This document shows, one piece after another, positions 51,740 to 60,252 of a stretch of 64,000 nt of DNA. The position numbers and the translations under genes were made by a program. Where the stretch lies: contig NZ_JBGSXS010000243.1 in the NCBI RefSeq assembly GCF_041751335.1, forward strand, positions 1-64,000, in the 5' to 3' direction. A model generated the notes under the pieces. It made no database searches. It had not been told where the DNA came from and saw only the letters and a list, made by a program, of their open reading frames with translations. The stretch is from Aquiflexum sp041751335. Lineage in GTDB: Bacteria > Bacteroidota > Bacteroidia > Cytophagales > Cyclobacteriaceae. Position 1 is the stretch's first letter. The number at the start of each line of letters is the position of its first letter.

Positions 51740-53839
51740 TCAAAGCCTCCCCATCAATCCATCAATCTTATACTTGAGGTCATTGATTGCTGTGCTGTAC
51801 CGATCATCCCATTCAGTCAGCCTTTCGGTTGATTTCATTTCTGTTTCATATTTGATACCCGGAAGGATCCAAGAGGCATACCCACTGAATGGATCTGAAG
51901 AAGCGTAAAGTGATCTATACCAGTTTCCGAAATACATTCCCTTAGGATCGATAAAACTCTTTTCCAATGACATCAGGTCTTTATTTATAGTTATCAATTT
52001 CTTGGAATCGTTAAGATTTGAAGCCAAGACTTCTGCGATTTTGTTGTCCAAAGCCTCAGCACTTTTTTTCAATTCGGCTATGGAATTTTTGGATTTTGTG
52101 AAACCTGGAAAATCCTTATGGTAGGTTTTTACATCTTTTCCGGCTGCATCAAAATGCATCTGTAGATCTTGCGCATACCTGCCTACATGGTAGGGAATGA
52201 TTTCAGCATTTGCCAATCTGAGACTTAAGATACCGATCACTTGTTCTACAGTTCCCCCCATTTTGAATGTGGGATCGGCAAACTTCTCATAATAAGTAAG
52301 GTTGTCATAATTGGTGTGGTATAGGGAAGGGCCACCTGCGCCACCACTTATGGAAGGTACTCCTACGTGCATGTAGAAAGCAATATGATCAGAGCCACCG
52401 CCCAGATTCCCTATACTTGGTTCTTCACTACCCCTTGCCCATACATCATACACAGTTTTGGCTGAGTCAGGATAGGCTACTTCTTTTGCAGCGTCCATGA
52501 TCGATCTTTTCAAAGTAGGAGAAGAGGCTGCCCCAAAGTTTCTACCACCAACAGCAGCATCCAAATTGATATAAGCCACTGCCTTAGCCCCCAATTCATT
52601 TCTAAATTGCTCAACCCATTCTGTAGAACCAATCACGCCATGTTCCTCAGCATCCCAATGCGCAATCAAAATAGACCTTGCAGGTTTTTTCCCTTCTTTG
52701 GCCATTTGACCAAGAGTCTCCGCAAGGCTGAGCAACATGGCTGTACCTGAATTGGGATCCGTTGATCCAAAACTCCAAGCATCATAATGACAACCCAAAA
52801 TAATCCATTCATCAGGATAAGTATCTCCCTTTAAAGTACCGACAACATTATTTGCTCGGACGTATCCTTTTTCCTGTTTGACCTTTAGTCTTACGGTCAA
52901 ATCTTTTCCGCCCTCAAGTCTATAAGTGAATGGCAATCCACCCTGCCAGCTAGCAGGTACAGGTTTTCCTTCCATTTTTCCTAGAATTTCCCTTGCAGAA
53001 CCATAAGATATTGGAGTGACAGGAATGGTATGGAATCCAACTTCATCCGGATTGAGTCTTTTGATCTTGGTTTTTCCATCCAAAGGAAGTGCCGGTTCAA
53101 ATGGAGTAAGGGGATCGCCAGTCCAGTCAGCTGTCAGCAAAGATCCTCTTTGAATAGAACTTTCGCTGAAGGATGTGCCATTAGGGTAGACAAGTCCTTT
53201 GGAATAACCTGAATCTCCCGGATCAGTAAAAATCAAAAGTCCGGCAGCACCATACTGTTCAGCGAATTTGGCTTTGTAACCCCTGAAATTTCCACCATAT
53301 CGTGCCAAAACTATTTTCCCATTCATATCAATACCCAATTCTTCCAGTTTTTCAAAATCTGCTTTGGTGCCATAATTTACATAGACTACTTCAGCAGTCA
53401 CATCACCACTGCCAGAGTATGCATTCCAACCTTTCCACAAATCAGGATGTGAAGAATAGGGATCTTCTTTTAAGATATATTCCTGTTGATTCAAAGGTTG
53501 TCGAATGGGAGTGACCAATTCGACAATCGATTCTCCCGGTTCTTTTGAAAGGTAAAGGTCATAAGGATAAACAGTTACATCCCAACCAGCTGCTTTCATC
53601 GACTGTACCATGTAATCCTTGACCTTCTCATTAGCTACCGAGCCTGCCACATGTGGAACTGAGGTTATTTCCGTCAAATGGGTTTTAAATCTGCTGAAAT
53701 CTACTGTGTTTTTAAATTCCTTTTCGAGTTCCAGTTGTTTTGGAACAGCGTCTTTTGTGAATCCGGTCAATGTCTGTGCTTCAAGTTGAAGCCCTATCAG
53801 AGCACCAAAAGTTAATGACAATATGTATTTTTTATTCAT
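51740..53839 (-). CDS. M28 family peptidase, glutamate-carboxypeptidase-II-like
   Basis: The start at 53839 (699 residues) begins a signal peptide (KYILSLTFGALIGLQLEAQ); the frame is open up to 53884, but a -7 element at 53872-53879 puts the RNA start downstream of that codon. The order is a protease-associated domain (KIVLARYGGNFRGYKAKFAE) and the M28 metal-binding part with ILGCHYDAWSFGSTDPNSG, HWDAEEHGVIGS and GGSDHIAF, with a dimerisation region at the C-terminus. This is the layout of PSMA/NAALADase. The product is periplasmic and probably trims peptides. It ends with KIDGLMGRL. Confidence 0.94.
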   Translation of the reverse strand: MNKKYILSLTFGALIGLQLEAQTLTGFTKDAVPKQLELEKEFKNTVDFSRFKTHLTEITSVPHVAGSVANEKVKDYMVQSMKAAGWDVTVYPYDLYLSKEPGESIVELVTPIRQPLNQQEYILKEDPYSSHPDLWKGWNAYSGSGDVTAEVVYVNYGTKADFEKLEELGIDMNGKIVLARYGGNFRGYKAKFAEQYGAAGLLIFTDPGDSGYSKGLVYPNGTSFSESSIQRGSLLTADWTGDPLTPFEPALPLDGKTKIKRLNPDEVGFHTIPVTPISYGSAREILGKMEGKPVPASWQGGLPFTYRLEGGKDLTVRLKVKQEKGYVRANNVVGTLKGDTYPDEWIILGCHYDAWSFGSTDPNSGTAMLLSLAETLGQMAKEGKKPARSILIAHWDAEEHGVIGSTEWVEQFRNELGAKAVAYINLDAAVGGRNFGAASSPTLKRSIMDAAKEVAYPDSAKTVYDVWARGSEEPSIGNLGGGSDHIAFYMHVGVPSISGGAGGPSLYHTNYDNLTYYEKFADPTFKMGGTVEQVIGILSLRLANAEIIPYHVGRYAQDLQMHFDAAGKDVKTYHKDFPGFTKSKNSIAELKKSAEALDNKIAEVLASNLNDSKKLITINKDLMSLEKSFIDPKGMYFGNWYRSLYASSDPFSGYASWILPGIKYETEMKSTERLTEWDDRYSTAINDLKYKIDGLMGRL

Positions 53840-53871
53840 AAAATTTTTCTTTTTGAGATTAACAACATTTA

Positions 53872-53879
53872 CAAAGATA
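53872..53879 (-). promoter_or_regulatory. Putative -7 element of the M28 peptidase gene
   Basis: The minus strand reads TATCTTTG, matching TAnnTTTG, 32 bases before the ATG chosen at 53839. A TTG about 24 bases further upstream is a possible but distant -33. Confidence 0.45.
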
Positions 53880-54022
53880 TCCAAATAGGTGTGCAGGAGG
53901 CCTCAATATTGTTAAATGGTAGATATTTGTTGTGATTAGTGGATCAAAAAAGTCAAAAATAAAAAAAAGTCAAATGACCTCAATGAGTTTTCCTTGTATT
54001 TACAACAATGATAAAATATTAT

Positions 54023-54124
54023 GTCGAGGTGGCAGGATTGCTCATACCCACGGGCATGCCGCACAGCCCCTCGCGAATCCTTCCTATGGTCGGATTTCGA
54101 ACCCCGGTTCTCATCCTGCCACCT
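54023..54124. repeat. Inverted-repeat element with tRNA-Pro 3'-end copy at its left end
   Basis: The left 17 bases (GTCGAGGTGGCAGGATT, 54023-54039) match the tRNA-Pro 3'-end region GTCGGGGTGGCAGGATT (54191-54207) at 16 of 17 positions in the same orientation. Twelve bases (AGGTGGCAGGAT, 54027-54038) recur inverted at the right (ATCCTGCCACCT, 54113-54124). The interior contains GATTTCGAACCCCGG, like a T-arm, and a GGCATGCC palindrome. It could be a decayed attachment site, a mobile remnant or a tRNA fragment. Confidence 0.55.
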
Positions 54125-54150
54125 TTTAGGTAATCAAAAGCGGTAGACAT

Positions 54151-54182
54151 AAAAAAACCCACCCTATATGGGTAGGTTTTAT
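54151..54182 (-). terminator. Intrinsic terminator after tRNA-Pro
   Basis: On the minus strand AAAACCTACCC (with a T run after the other arm) pairs with GGGTGGGTTTT across a short AT loop, followed by T7. It lies 10 bases after the tRNA 3' end. Confidence 0.75.
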
Positions 54183-54191
54183 TTATAATAG

Positions 54192-54265
54192 TCGGGGTGG
54201 CAGGATTCGAACCTACGACCTCCTCGTCCCAAACGAGGCGCGATACCGGGCTACGCTACACCCCG
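54192..54265 (-). tRNA. tRNA-Pro (anticodon TGG)
   Basis: The minus strand folds as a 74-base tRNA. The acceptor stem is CGGGGTG with CACCCCG and discriminator A at 54192. The D-arm lies in TAGCGTAGCCCGGTA, the anticodon stem is CCTCG with CGAGG, and the loop TTTGGGA has anticodon TGG (Pro). The T-arm has GTAGG, TTCGAAT and CCTGC. The CCA end is not encoded and would be added after processing, as for rnz substrates. TGG reads all four proline codons if modified. A terminator follows. Confidence 0.96.
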
Positions 54266-55020
54266 AGATTTTAATTCACTATTTTCTAAAGCACTTTATC
54301 CAGATACAGCTGAAAACTTCAATAAATAACCTGTGTTTTTTATCGAGGCTCAAAAGTAGTGATTAAATTGAATTCTTTTCAAGTCAGAGGTAGATTTTTA
54401 AATTTATATACTTCCGGACTTTTAAAGTTTTGGTTTTTGGCAACCTATTATGATCAATTTTTGGTTTCTTGAATATTGCCCACCACCTGATACCATTTAT
54501 AAAAAACTTAAATTTTTTTGAAGATTGGAAAACATGGATCAAAGCATTGCTCCTAAAAAAAAGATTTTTGCTGCTTTAAAGGTATCCTGATGCATTTTGA
54601 TATCCATTGTCTTACCTAAATCATTTACATTCTTAGGGTGAGAGGGGTCTTATTAAACATTGATTTTTCATTTGGTAAAAAAAAAGGTGATAAAAACTTA
54701 ATAAGTGTTTAATTTACAATTATAATAAAACTCAAATCTTGTCTCCTGCTCCTGATAAACGATTATTATGATTATTTATAATTATAATAAACTCCATACC
54801 TCAACTTGTGTCTCTGAAAAACGATTATTAGGTTATTTTTCTTAAGAAGAAAAAAAAGTTTGGTTTGGAAGAGGTTGTTTTGTGTGTTTATTACACTTTA
54901 TAACTAGTAGCGTTAGGCATAACCGACATCATGATGAAATCCCAAAATAATGGCCCTAACTCACCCCATCTGTTAGGGGGAATCAAGCATCTAAGTCAAA
55001 ACCATGTAAAGGTTATTTAT
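54266..55020. other. Gene-free region upstream of the ECF sigma gene
   Basis: No gene is supported in this AT-rich 755-bp stretch; a frame open from 54931 joins the sigma gene but looks non-coding before 55021. A tandem direct repeat with a 62-base period lies at 54718-54779 and 54780-54841, conserved best at AATTATAATAAA and ACGATTATTA. It could be a binding region controlling the SusC/SusD locus. Other signals were not seen. Confidence 0.45.
54718..54841. repeat. Imperfect 62-bp tandem repeat upstream of the sigma gene
   Basis: Copy 1 (54718-54779) and copy 2 (54780-54841) share AATTATAATAAA, a CTC word, TTGT near the middle, TCTC, GA-AAACGATTATTA and TTATTTA/TTTT at equal offsets. Divergence is greatest in the middle. 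The position, 180 bp before the sigma gene, suggests a regulatory role. Confidence 0.55.
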
Positions 55021-55590
55021 ATGGATAAAGCTGACCGAGAGATTTGGAATTCCTTTAGAAAGGGTGACGAAGATGCTTTTAATTTTATTTACAGGAAACA
55101 TGTGGACAATCTTTATAATTATGGATATCAAGTCTGTAAGGACAAAGAACTTGTAAAAGATTGTATTCAGACGATGTTTGTGGACCTACGCAAGAAATGC
55201 GACAAACTGAGTGAAGTAAATAAAATAAGTGGTTATTTGTTTACCATTTTTCATAGAGCACTTTTTAAAATATTAAAAGCCAAAAGAAAAAACCGTTTCG
55301 AGCCCATAGATGAAATGTCAAATGGATTTCTGATAGAAGTTTCGCATGAGACCAAATTAATCAACCAAGAGTTTAATGAGGATTTAAGAAAAAAACTTGA
55401 TATAGCAATCAACCAATTGCCACCAAGGCAAAGACACGCATTATTACTGCTTTATCAAGAAGAATTAACATATAAAGAAATTGCCAAGGTTATGAATTTC
55501 AATGATGTAAAGACGGCAAGAACCTTAGTTTACAAAGCCATTTCAAGTGTGAAATCAATTTTGGGGATGGATAAGGAATCTAGTGATTAA
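55021..55590 (+). CDS. ECF-type RNA polymerase sigma factor
   Basis: The start at 55021 (189 residues) is preferred over the 54931 frame because AAAGG lies 7-9 bases upstream and the protein then opens with the usual MDKADREIWNSFRKGDEDAF. Sigma region 2 is FIYRKHVDNLYNYGYQVC to IQTMFVDLRKK, and region 4 is PPRQRHALLLLYQEELTYKEIAKVMNF to ISSVKSI. It should switch on the adjacent SusC/SusD genes or its own locus when released by the FecR-like protein 39 bp downstream. It belongs to the trans-envelope signalling group because the SusC here carries an STN domain. Confidence 0.93.
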   Translation: MDKADREIWNSFRKGDEDAFNFIYRKHVDNLYNYGYQVCKDKELVKDCIQTMFVDLRKKCDKLSEVNKISGYLFTIFHRALFKILKAKRKNRFEPIDEMSNGFLIEVSHETKLINQEFNEDLRKKLDIAINQLPPRQRHALLLLYQEELTYKEIAKVMNFNDVKTARTLVYKAISSVKSILGMDKESSD

Positions 55591-55629
55591 TTGAAACTAT
55601 TATAAAAAGCATCGCACTATTTCAATTTT

Positions 55630-56646
55630 ATGAAATATAAAGACTTCGATATTGAAGATTTTCTGATGGATGAGTTTTTCATTAAATGGGTGAAGAGCCC
55701 TGATGAAGAAACAGACCATTTTTGGTCAAAATGGATACAATCGAATCCAGAAAAGAAAGACATCATACTGGTGGCTAAAGAGATCATTGAGTCAATAGAT
55801 TACCTCGACAAGGCGCATTTACTTGATGAGGAATATACTGAGATTTTTGAGGGGATTCAATCAAGATTCAAACACCAATCTAAGGCTAGTGATAAAGGTA
55901 ATTATTGGTTGTTTTTTAGGAAATTGGTAGCTGTTCTTTTTATTGTTAGCTGTATTTCTTTAGGATATTTCGTCAACATTCAGATCAAAGAAGACAAAAT
56001 CGCTGCCCTACAGCAAATCGTGACCAAAGAAACCACTAATGGCATGAAATCGCAATTTGTGCTTTCTGATGGTACCAAGGTGTATTTGAATTCCGGTAGT
56101 AAGTTGATTTTCCCAAAGGGATTTTATGGGAATGAGCGTCGAGTCAAATTAATTGGAGAAGCATTTTTCGAGGTCAAGCAGAATAGCAAGATTCCATTTT
56201 TTGTAGAAGTTGGCGAAAATGAGATCAAAGTTTTGGGAACGTCATTTAATGCCCATTATAGAGATGTTTTCACTGTAGCCTTGGTGACCGGAAAAGTTGA
56301 AGTTGGGGACACACTGGGTAACAGGATATTTCTGTCTCCTAACGAAATGCTGATCAAGGAAAAAGAAGGGAAATTCAGTAAAACCATTTTTGATCCACTC
56401 CATATTTTAGGATGGAAAGACAACTATCTCATTTTTAATGACGACAGATTTGATGAAGTATTGTCCAAGCTCAAAAGGTGGTACGGAGTTGAATTTATTG
56501 TTTCAGGAAGTGTGAAGAAAGATTGGTCATATACTGGCACATACCAAAAGGAAACATTGCAGAATGTCTTGGAGGGCATCAGCATTACCTCAAATTTTTC
56601 ATATGAGATTTCTGGTCAAAAAGTAAACATAACCATTAACCCATAA
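55630..56646 (+). CDS. FecR-family anti-sigma factor
   Basis: The 338-residue protein has an N-terminal cytoplasmic sigma-binding part (1-95), one membrane helix (about 98-116, LVAVLFIVSCISLGYFV) and a periplasmic FecR domain. The domain contains GMKSQFVLSDGTKVYLNSGS, GEAFFEVKQN and VLGTSFNAHY. The DUF4974 at the end (YLIFNDDRFDEVLSKLKRWY) binds the SusC STN domain in known cases. It relays ligand occupancy from the outer membrane to the sigma factor. Spacing to sigma (39 bp) and SusC (146 bp) fits the classic order. Confidence 0.95.
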   Translation: MKYKDFDIEDFLMDEFFIKWVKSPDEETDHFWSKWIQSNPEKKDIILVAKEIIESIDYLDKAHLLDEEYTEIFEGIQSRFKHQSKASDKGNYWLFFRKLVAVLFIVSCISLGYFVNIQIKEDKIAALQQIVTKETTNGMKSQFVLSDGTKVYLNSGSKLIFPKGFYGNERRVKLIGEAFFEVKQNSKIPFFVEVGENEIKVLGTSFNAHYRDVFTVALVTGKVEVGDTLGNRIFLSPNEMLIKEKEGKFSKTIFDPLHILGWKDNYLIFNDDRFDEVLSKLKRWYGVEFIVSGSVKKDWSYTGTYQKETLQNVLEGISITSNFSYEISGQKVNITINP

Positions 56647-56693
56647 TCACAACGCTATGAAAAGAACATTCGAAAACACGAGCTAAAAAAACA

Positions 56694-56755
56694 GGCAGGA
56701 AAAATTTATTCCCTGCCCTTAAGCCTTTGCCGGATCGCCAAATCAACCAAAGGCT
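56694..56755 (+). promoter_or_regulatory. Two-hairpin leader upstream of susC-like gene
   Basis: GGCAGG (56694-56699) pairs with CCTGCC (56712-56717), and AGCCTTTG (56722-56729) pairs with CAAAGGCT (56748-56755). The first stem can extend by AA/TT pairs. The region sits between the FecR stop and the receptor start, where a leader controlling the receptor could act. No T run follows, so it is not a simple terminator. Confidence 0.5.
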
Positions 56756-56792
56756 GATGTTAAGCTATTTAAACCTAAAATCGACTTAATTT

Positions 56793-59700
56793 ATGGATAA
56801 AAATGTACTAAGGCAATTAATTATGCTATCAAAATACGTCGCGTATGGATTTGCCGTCCAGTTGTTTTTCACAACTGTTCTGATGGCTCATACGGGCAAT
56901 GCCCAAAATAATGGTATTGAAGAAATAACGGTATCAATAAATGCTAAAAACGAAGACTTAAAGTCCGTTTTTAGAAAACTTGAACAACAGTCCCAACTTA
57001 ATTTCACCTTTAATTCCAGTGTCATTAAAGTCAATAATATCAGAGTGGATCTTGTTGAACAGGACAAATCTTTATCAGATGTATTGAAAAAGATTGCAGA
57101 CCAAACCCAATTGAAGTTTGTCAGGATCAACCAAAACATTCATGTCAGCAAACGTGAAGCCGTAGAGGAAACGGTCAAAGAAGTATCTAAAGTAGCAGAT
57201 TTTAGAGAAATCACTGGAGTTGTTATAGATGCAAGAGAACAGCTTCCGTTACCAGGAGTGTCAGTGGTCCTAAAGGGTACCACTAGAGGAGTCGTCACTG
57301 ATCTTGATGGTAAATTCAGGATTGATGCCGAGTCGGGTGATGTATTAGTTTTTAGTTTTATTGGGTTTGCAAGCAGAGAAATCTTAATAGACAATCAAAC
57401 GGTGATTGATATTACTTTGCAAGAAGACACTCAATCTCTTGAAGAAGTGGTTGTGATCGGTTATGCGGAGCAGAGGAGAGAGACAGTTGTAGGTTCCGTA
57501 GTGCAGACCAAGGGAGAAACGCTTCAAAGAACCGGAGGGGTGTCGAATGTTGGACAAGCTTTGACAGGAGCCCTTCCCGGATTGATTACCACAGCCAGTG
57601 TAGGTACACCTGGAGAGGAAATGCCCCAGATCGTGATCCGGGGACAGAACAGCTGGAACGGCAACTCACCACTGATATTGGTAGACGGTGTAGAACGTCC
57701 TGAGTTCTTTGCTCAAATGGACATCGGCTCCGTGGAATCTATATCGGTATTGAAAGATGCTTCAGCCACTGCGGTATTTGGGTCTCGTGGAGCCAATGGG
57801 GTAATTATCGTGACGACCAAACGGGGTTTGAACGGAAAGGCTGAAATTTCCGCCAACTTCAGTTCTACAATGAAATCAGTCTCGAAAATACCAGGAAAGA
57901 TGGATTCCTATGATGCCATTGGGGTACGAAATCGTGCGATTGAGCGTGAGTTGTCATTAGTTCCTAATAGTTGGAATGAGATGATCCCTCAGGATATGAG
58001 ATTAAAGTACCGTTTTCCGGCCAATTTGGAGGAAATGGAAAGGTATCCGAACGTCAACTGGCAGGATGTAGTGTTCAAAGACTATGCAATGGCTTATAAT
58101 GCCAATGTATCCGTAAGGGGCGGTACAGATTTTGTAAAGTATTTTTCCAGTATTGATTACCAACATGAAGGTGATCTATTTAACCAATTTGAAACGGGAA
58201 GAGGTTACCAAGCTGGATTTAATTTTAATAGGATCAACTTTAGGAGTAACCTTGATTTTCAATTGACACCTTCTACCAAGTTGGGTGTTAATTTAGGTGG
58301 AACCCATGGCGTACGCCAAGCTCCATGGAACTATGCTTTTCCTGAATCATATTGGAATTCTGCTTACAGAAGCCCTCCAGATGTTTTTTTACCCAGATAC
58401 TCTGATGGGACCTATGGAACTTATATCCCAGACGATTATGCAGTTACAAATTCCTTGCTAAACTTGGCTATAAGTGGTACCAATCAAATTACTTCGACCA
58501 GGTTGTCCACCAATTTTGTTCTGGAGCAGGATCTGGGTATGTTTTTGAAAGGTCTGAATTTTAGGGGAACCCTAGCAGTTGATAATTCATTTCAGGAAAA
58601 CAATAGGGGGATAAATGATCTTTATAACAATCCCAATACTAAATGGATCAACCCTTTAACAGGAGAGTCTATATATAGAAATATACTGGATAGTAATACA
58701 CGATTTGATTTTGTTGAAGCCATCACATGGAATCATGCAGGGGGTACTGTGAACAATGGAGAGTCTCAAAGAAGGCTTTTCTATCAGATGCAAATGAATT
58801 ATGCAGGAAGTATTGAAGGGATACATAATTACTCGGTTATGGGGCTTCTAAGCAGGCAGGAAGATGCCATAGGAAGTATTATTCCAACCTACCGTGAAGA
58901 CTGGGTATTCAGGGGGACATATGATTACAAAAACAAATACATGGTCGAGTATAACGGTGCCTACAATGGTTCCGAAAAATTCTCTGCCGAAAACCGCTTC
59001 GCATTTTTCTCCTCCGGAGGATTGGGTTGGAATATTTCCGAGGAGGGTTTCATGAAAAACCAGTCTTTTGTGGACGTGTTAAAGCTTAGGGCTTCTTACG
59101 GTGAAGTAGGGGACGATAATGTTGGAGGAAGATTCCTCTTTATGGACGAGTGGCTCTTCGGTAACACTTCCCAATTGGGAGTGATCGGTCAAAGCGGAGA
59201 AAACAGTCCTTATACCTGGTTCCGACAAAATGCAGTAGGTAACCCGAATGTCCAGTGGGAAACGGTTTATAAATCCAATTTGGGGGCTGAATTTAGATTT
59301 CTTCGTGGTCTAATTCACGGTAGTGTGGATTATTTTAAGGACAACAGGGTCGATATCCTAATGACCAGTGGCCGTTCAGTGCCATCTTATTTTGGAACCA
59401 ATGCTCCTGCCGCCAACCTTGGAAGGGTAGTGACTACGGGGTATGAATTGATGATAGGTCTCAATCGCACATTAGACAACGGGATTAGACTTTGGGGTGA
59501 TTTTGCTATGACCCATGCCATCGATCAGGTCATTAATAGGGATGATCCCCTCCTGCGTCCGGATTACCAAAAACAAGCTGGATACCAGCTCGGTCAGTAT
59601 CGCAGCCATGCCACTGCCGGATATTATAACACTTGGGATGAGCTATATGCCAGTCCTCAGCATAATGTCAACGATGGGGCCAAACTTCCAGGGAATTACT

Positions 59701-60239
59701 ATATCTCCGATTTTAATGGGGATGGCGTTGTAGATGATTTTGATTCTGCGCCTTATGGGTATTCAGGAGTCCCCCAAAATACCTACAATACTAATCTGGG
59801 AATAGAATGGAAAGGTTTGAGTCTATTTTTACAGTTCTACGGGGTCAACAATGTAACCAGAGATGTGGGATTGGGCAGCTTGAGCAATGGGCTTAATCTA
59901 GTGTACGAGGAAGGAACCTATTGGTCCAAGGACAATCCTAACGCGGATTCCCCCTTGCCAAGATGGCGTTCTCAACCCTCCCCGTTTAACTATGGTCCTA
60001 GATACCTTTTTGATGGGTCTTACCTGAGACTGAAGAATACCGAAATCGCCTATAACTTACCATCCGAAAAGGTAAGAAGTATGGGTTTGAGCAATATGCG
60101 GATTTACATCAACGGTAACAATCTCCTGCTGTGGACGAAAATGCCGGATGACAGGGAGTCAAATTTTGGAGGACCATCCGGACAAGGAGCCTATCCTACA
60201 GTAAGAAGAATAAATTTGGGTCTAAATGTTACATTCTAA
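56793..60239 (+). CDS. SusC/RagA TonB-linked outer-membrane protein with STN signalling domain
   Basis: The 1148-residue receptor has a signal peptide (about 1-37, ending HTGNAQ), an STN domain (about 48-118, ISINAKNEDL-like start and DVLKKIADQT), then a CarboxypepD-reg-like domain (about 138-213). A TonB-box-like motif follows (EEVVVIGYAEQRRE at about 216), then the plug (ALTGALPGLITTASVGTPGE, IRGQNSWNGNSPLILVDG and GSRGANGVIIVTTKRG), and then the barrel, ending INLGLNVTF. The STN domain means it signals through the FecR-like protein upstream. It should import a ligand held by the SusD-like lipoprotein next to it. Confidence 0.96.
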   Translation: MDKNVLRQLIMLSKYVAYGFAVQLFFTTVLMAHTGNAQNNGIEEITVSINAKNEDLKSVFRKLEQQSQLNFTFNSSVIKVNNIRVDLVEQDKSLSDVLKKIADQTQLKFVRINQNIHVSKREAVEETVKEVSKVADFREITGVVIDAREQLPLPGVSVVLKGTTRGVVTDLDGKFRIDAESGDVLVFSFIGFASREILIDNQTVIDITLQEDTQSLEEVVVIGYAEQRRETVVGSVVQTKGETLQRTGGVSNVGQALTGALPGLITTASVGTPGEEMPQIVIRGQNSWNGNSPLILVDGVERPEFFAQMDIGSVESISVLKDASATAVFGSRGANGVIIVTTKRGLNGKAEISANFSSTMKSVSKIPGKMDSYDAIGVRNRAIERELSLVPNSWNEMIPQDMRLKYRFPANLEEMERYPNVNWQDVVFKDYAMAYNANVSVRGGTDFVKYFSSIDYQHEGDLFNQFETGRGYQAGFNFNRINFRSNLDFQLTPSTKLGVNLGGTHGVRQAPWNYAFPESYWNSAYRSPPDVFLPRYSDGTYGTYIPDDYAVTNSLLNLAISGTNQITSTRLSTNFVLEQDLGMFLKGLNFRGTLAVDNSFQENNRGINDLYNNPNTKWINPLTGESIYRNILDSNTRFDFVEAITWNHAGGTVNNGESQRRLFYQMQMNYAGSIEGIHNYSVMGLLSRQEDAIGSIIPTYREDWVFRGTYDYKNKYMVEYNGAYNGSEKFSAENRFAFFSSGGLGWNISEEGFMKNQSFVDVLKLRASYGEVGDDNVGGRFLFMDEWLFGNTSQLGVIGQSGENSPYTWFRQNAVGNPNVQWETVYKSNLGAEFRFLRGLIHGSVDYFKDNRVDILMTSGRSVPSYFGTNAPAANLGRVVTTGYELMIGLNRTLDNGIRLWGDFAMTHAIDQVINRDDPLLRPDYQKQAGYQLGQYRSHATAGYYNTWDELYASPQHNVNDGAKLPGNYYISDFNGDGVVDDFDSAPYGYSGVPQNTYNTNLGIEWKGLSLFLQFYGVNNVTRDVGLGSLSNGLNLVYEEGTYWSKDNPNADSPLPRWRSQPSPFNYGPRYLFDGSYLRLKNTEIAYNLPSEKVRSMGLSNMRIYINGNNLLLWTKMPDDRESNFGGPSGQGAYPTVRRINLGLNVTF

Positions 60240-60252
60240 ACGAGCCAATCAA

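Noticed and set aside
53840..53884. Upstream extension of the M28 peptidase
   Set aside because: A TAnnTTTG element overlaps it and the signal peptide begins at 53839.
54023..54124. A second tRNA gene
   Set aside because: The unit has tRNA-Pro 3'-end-like and T-loop-like words but no acceptor stem, D-arm or anticodon arm could be built.
54931..55020. N-terminal extension of the sigma factor
   Set aside because: No conserved sequence; a ribosome-binding-like AAAGG precedes the ATG at 55021 and the family start follows it.
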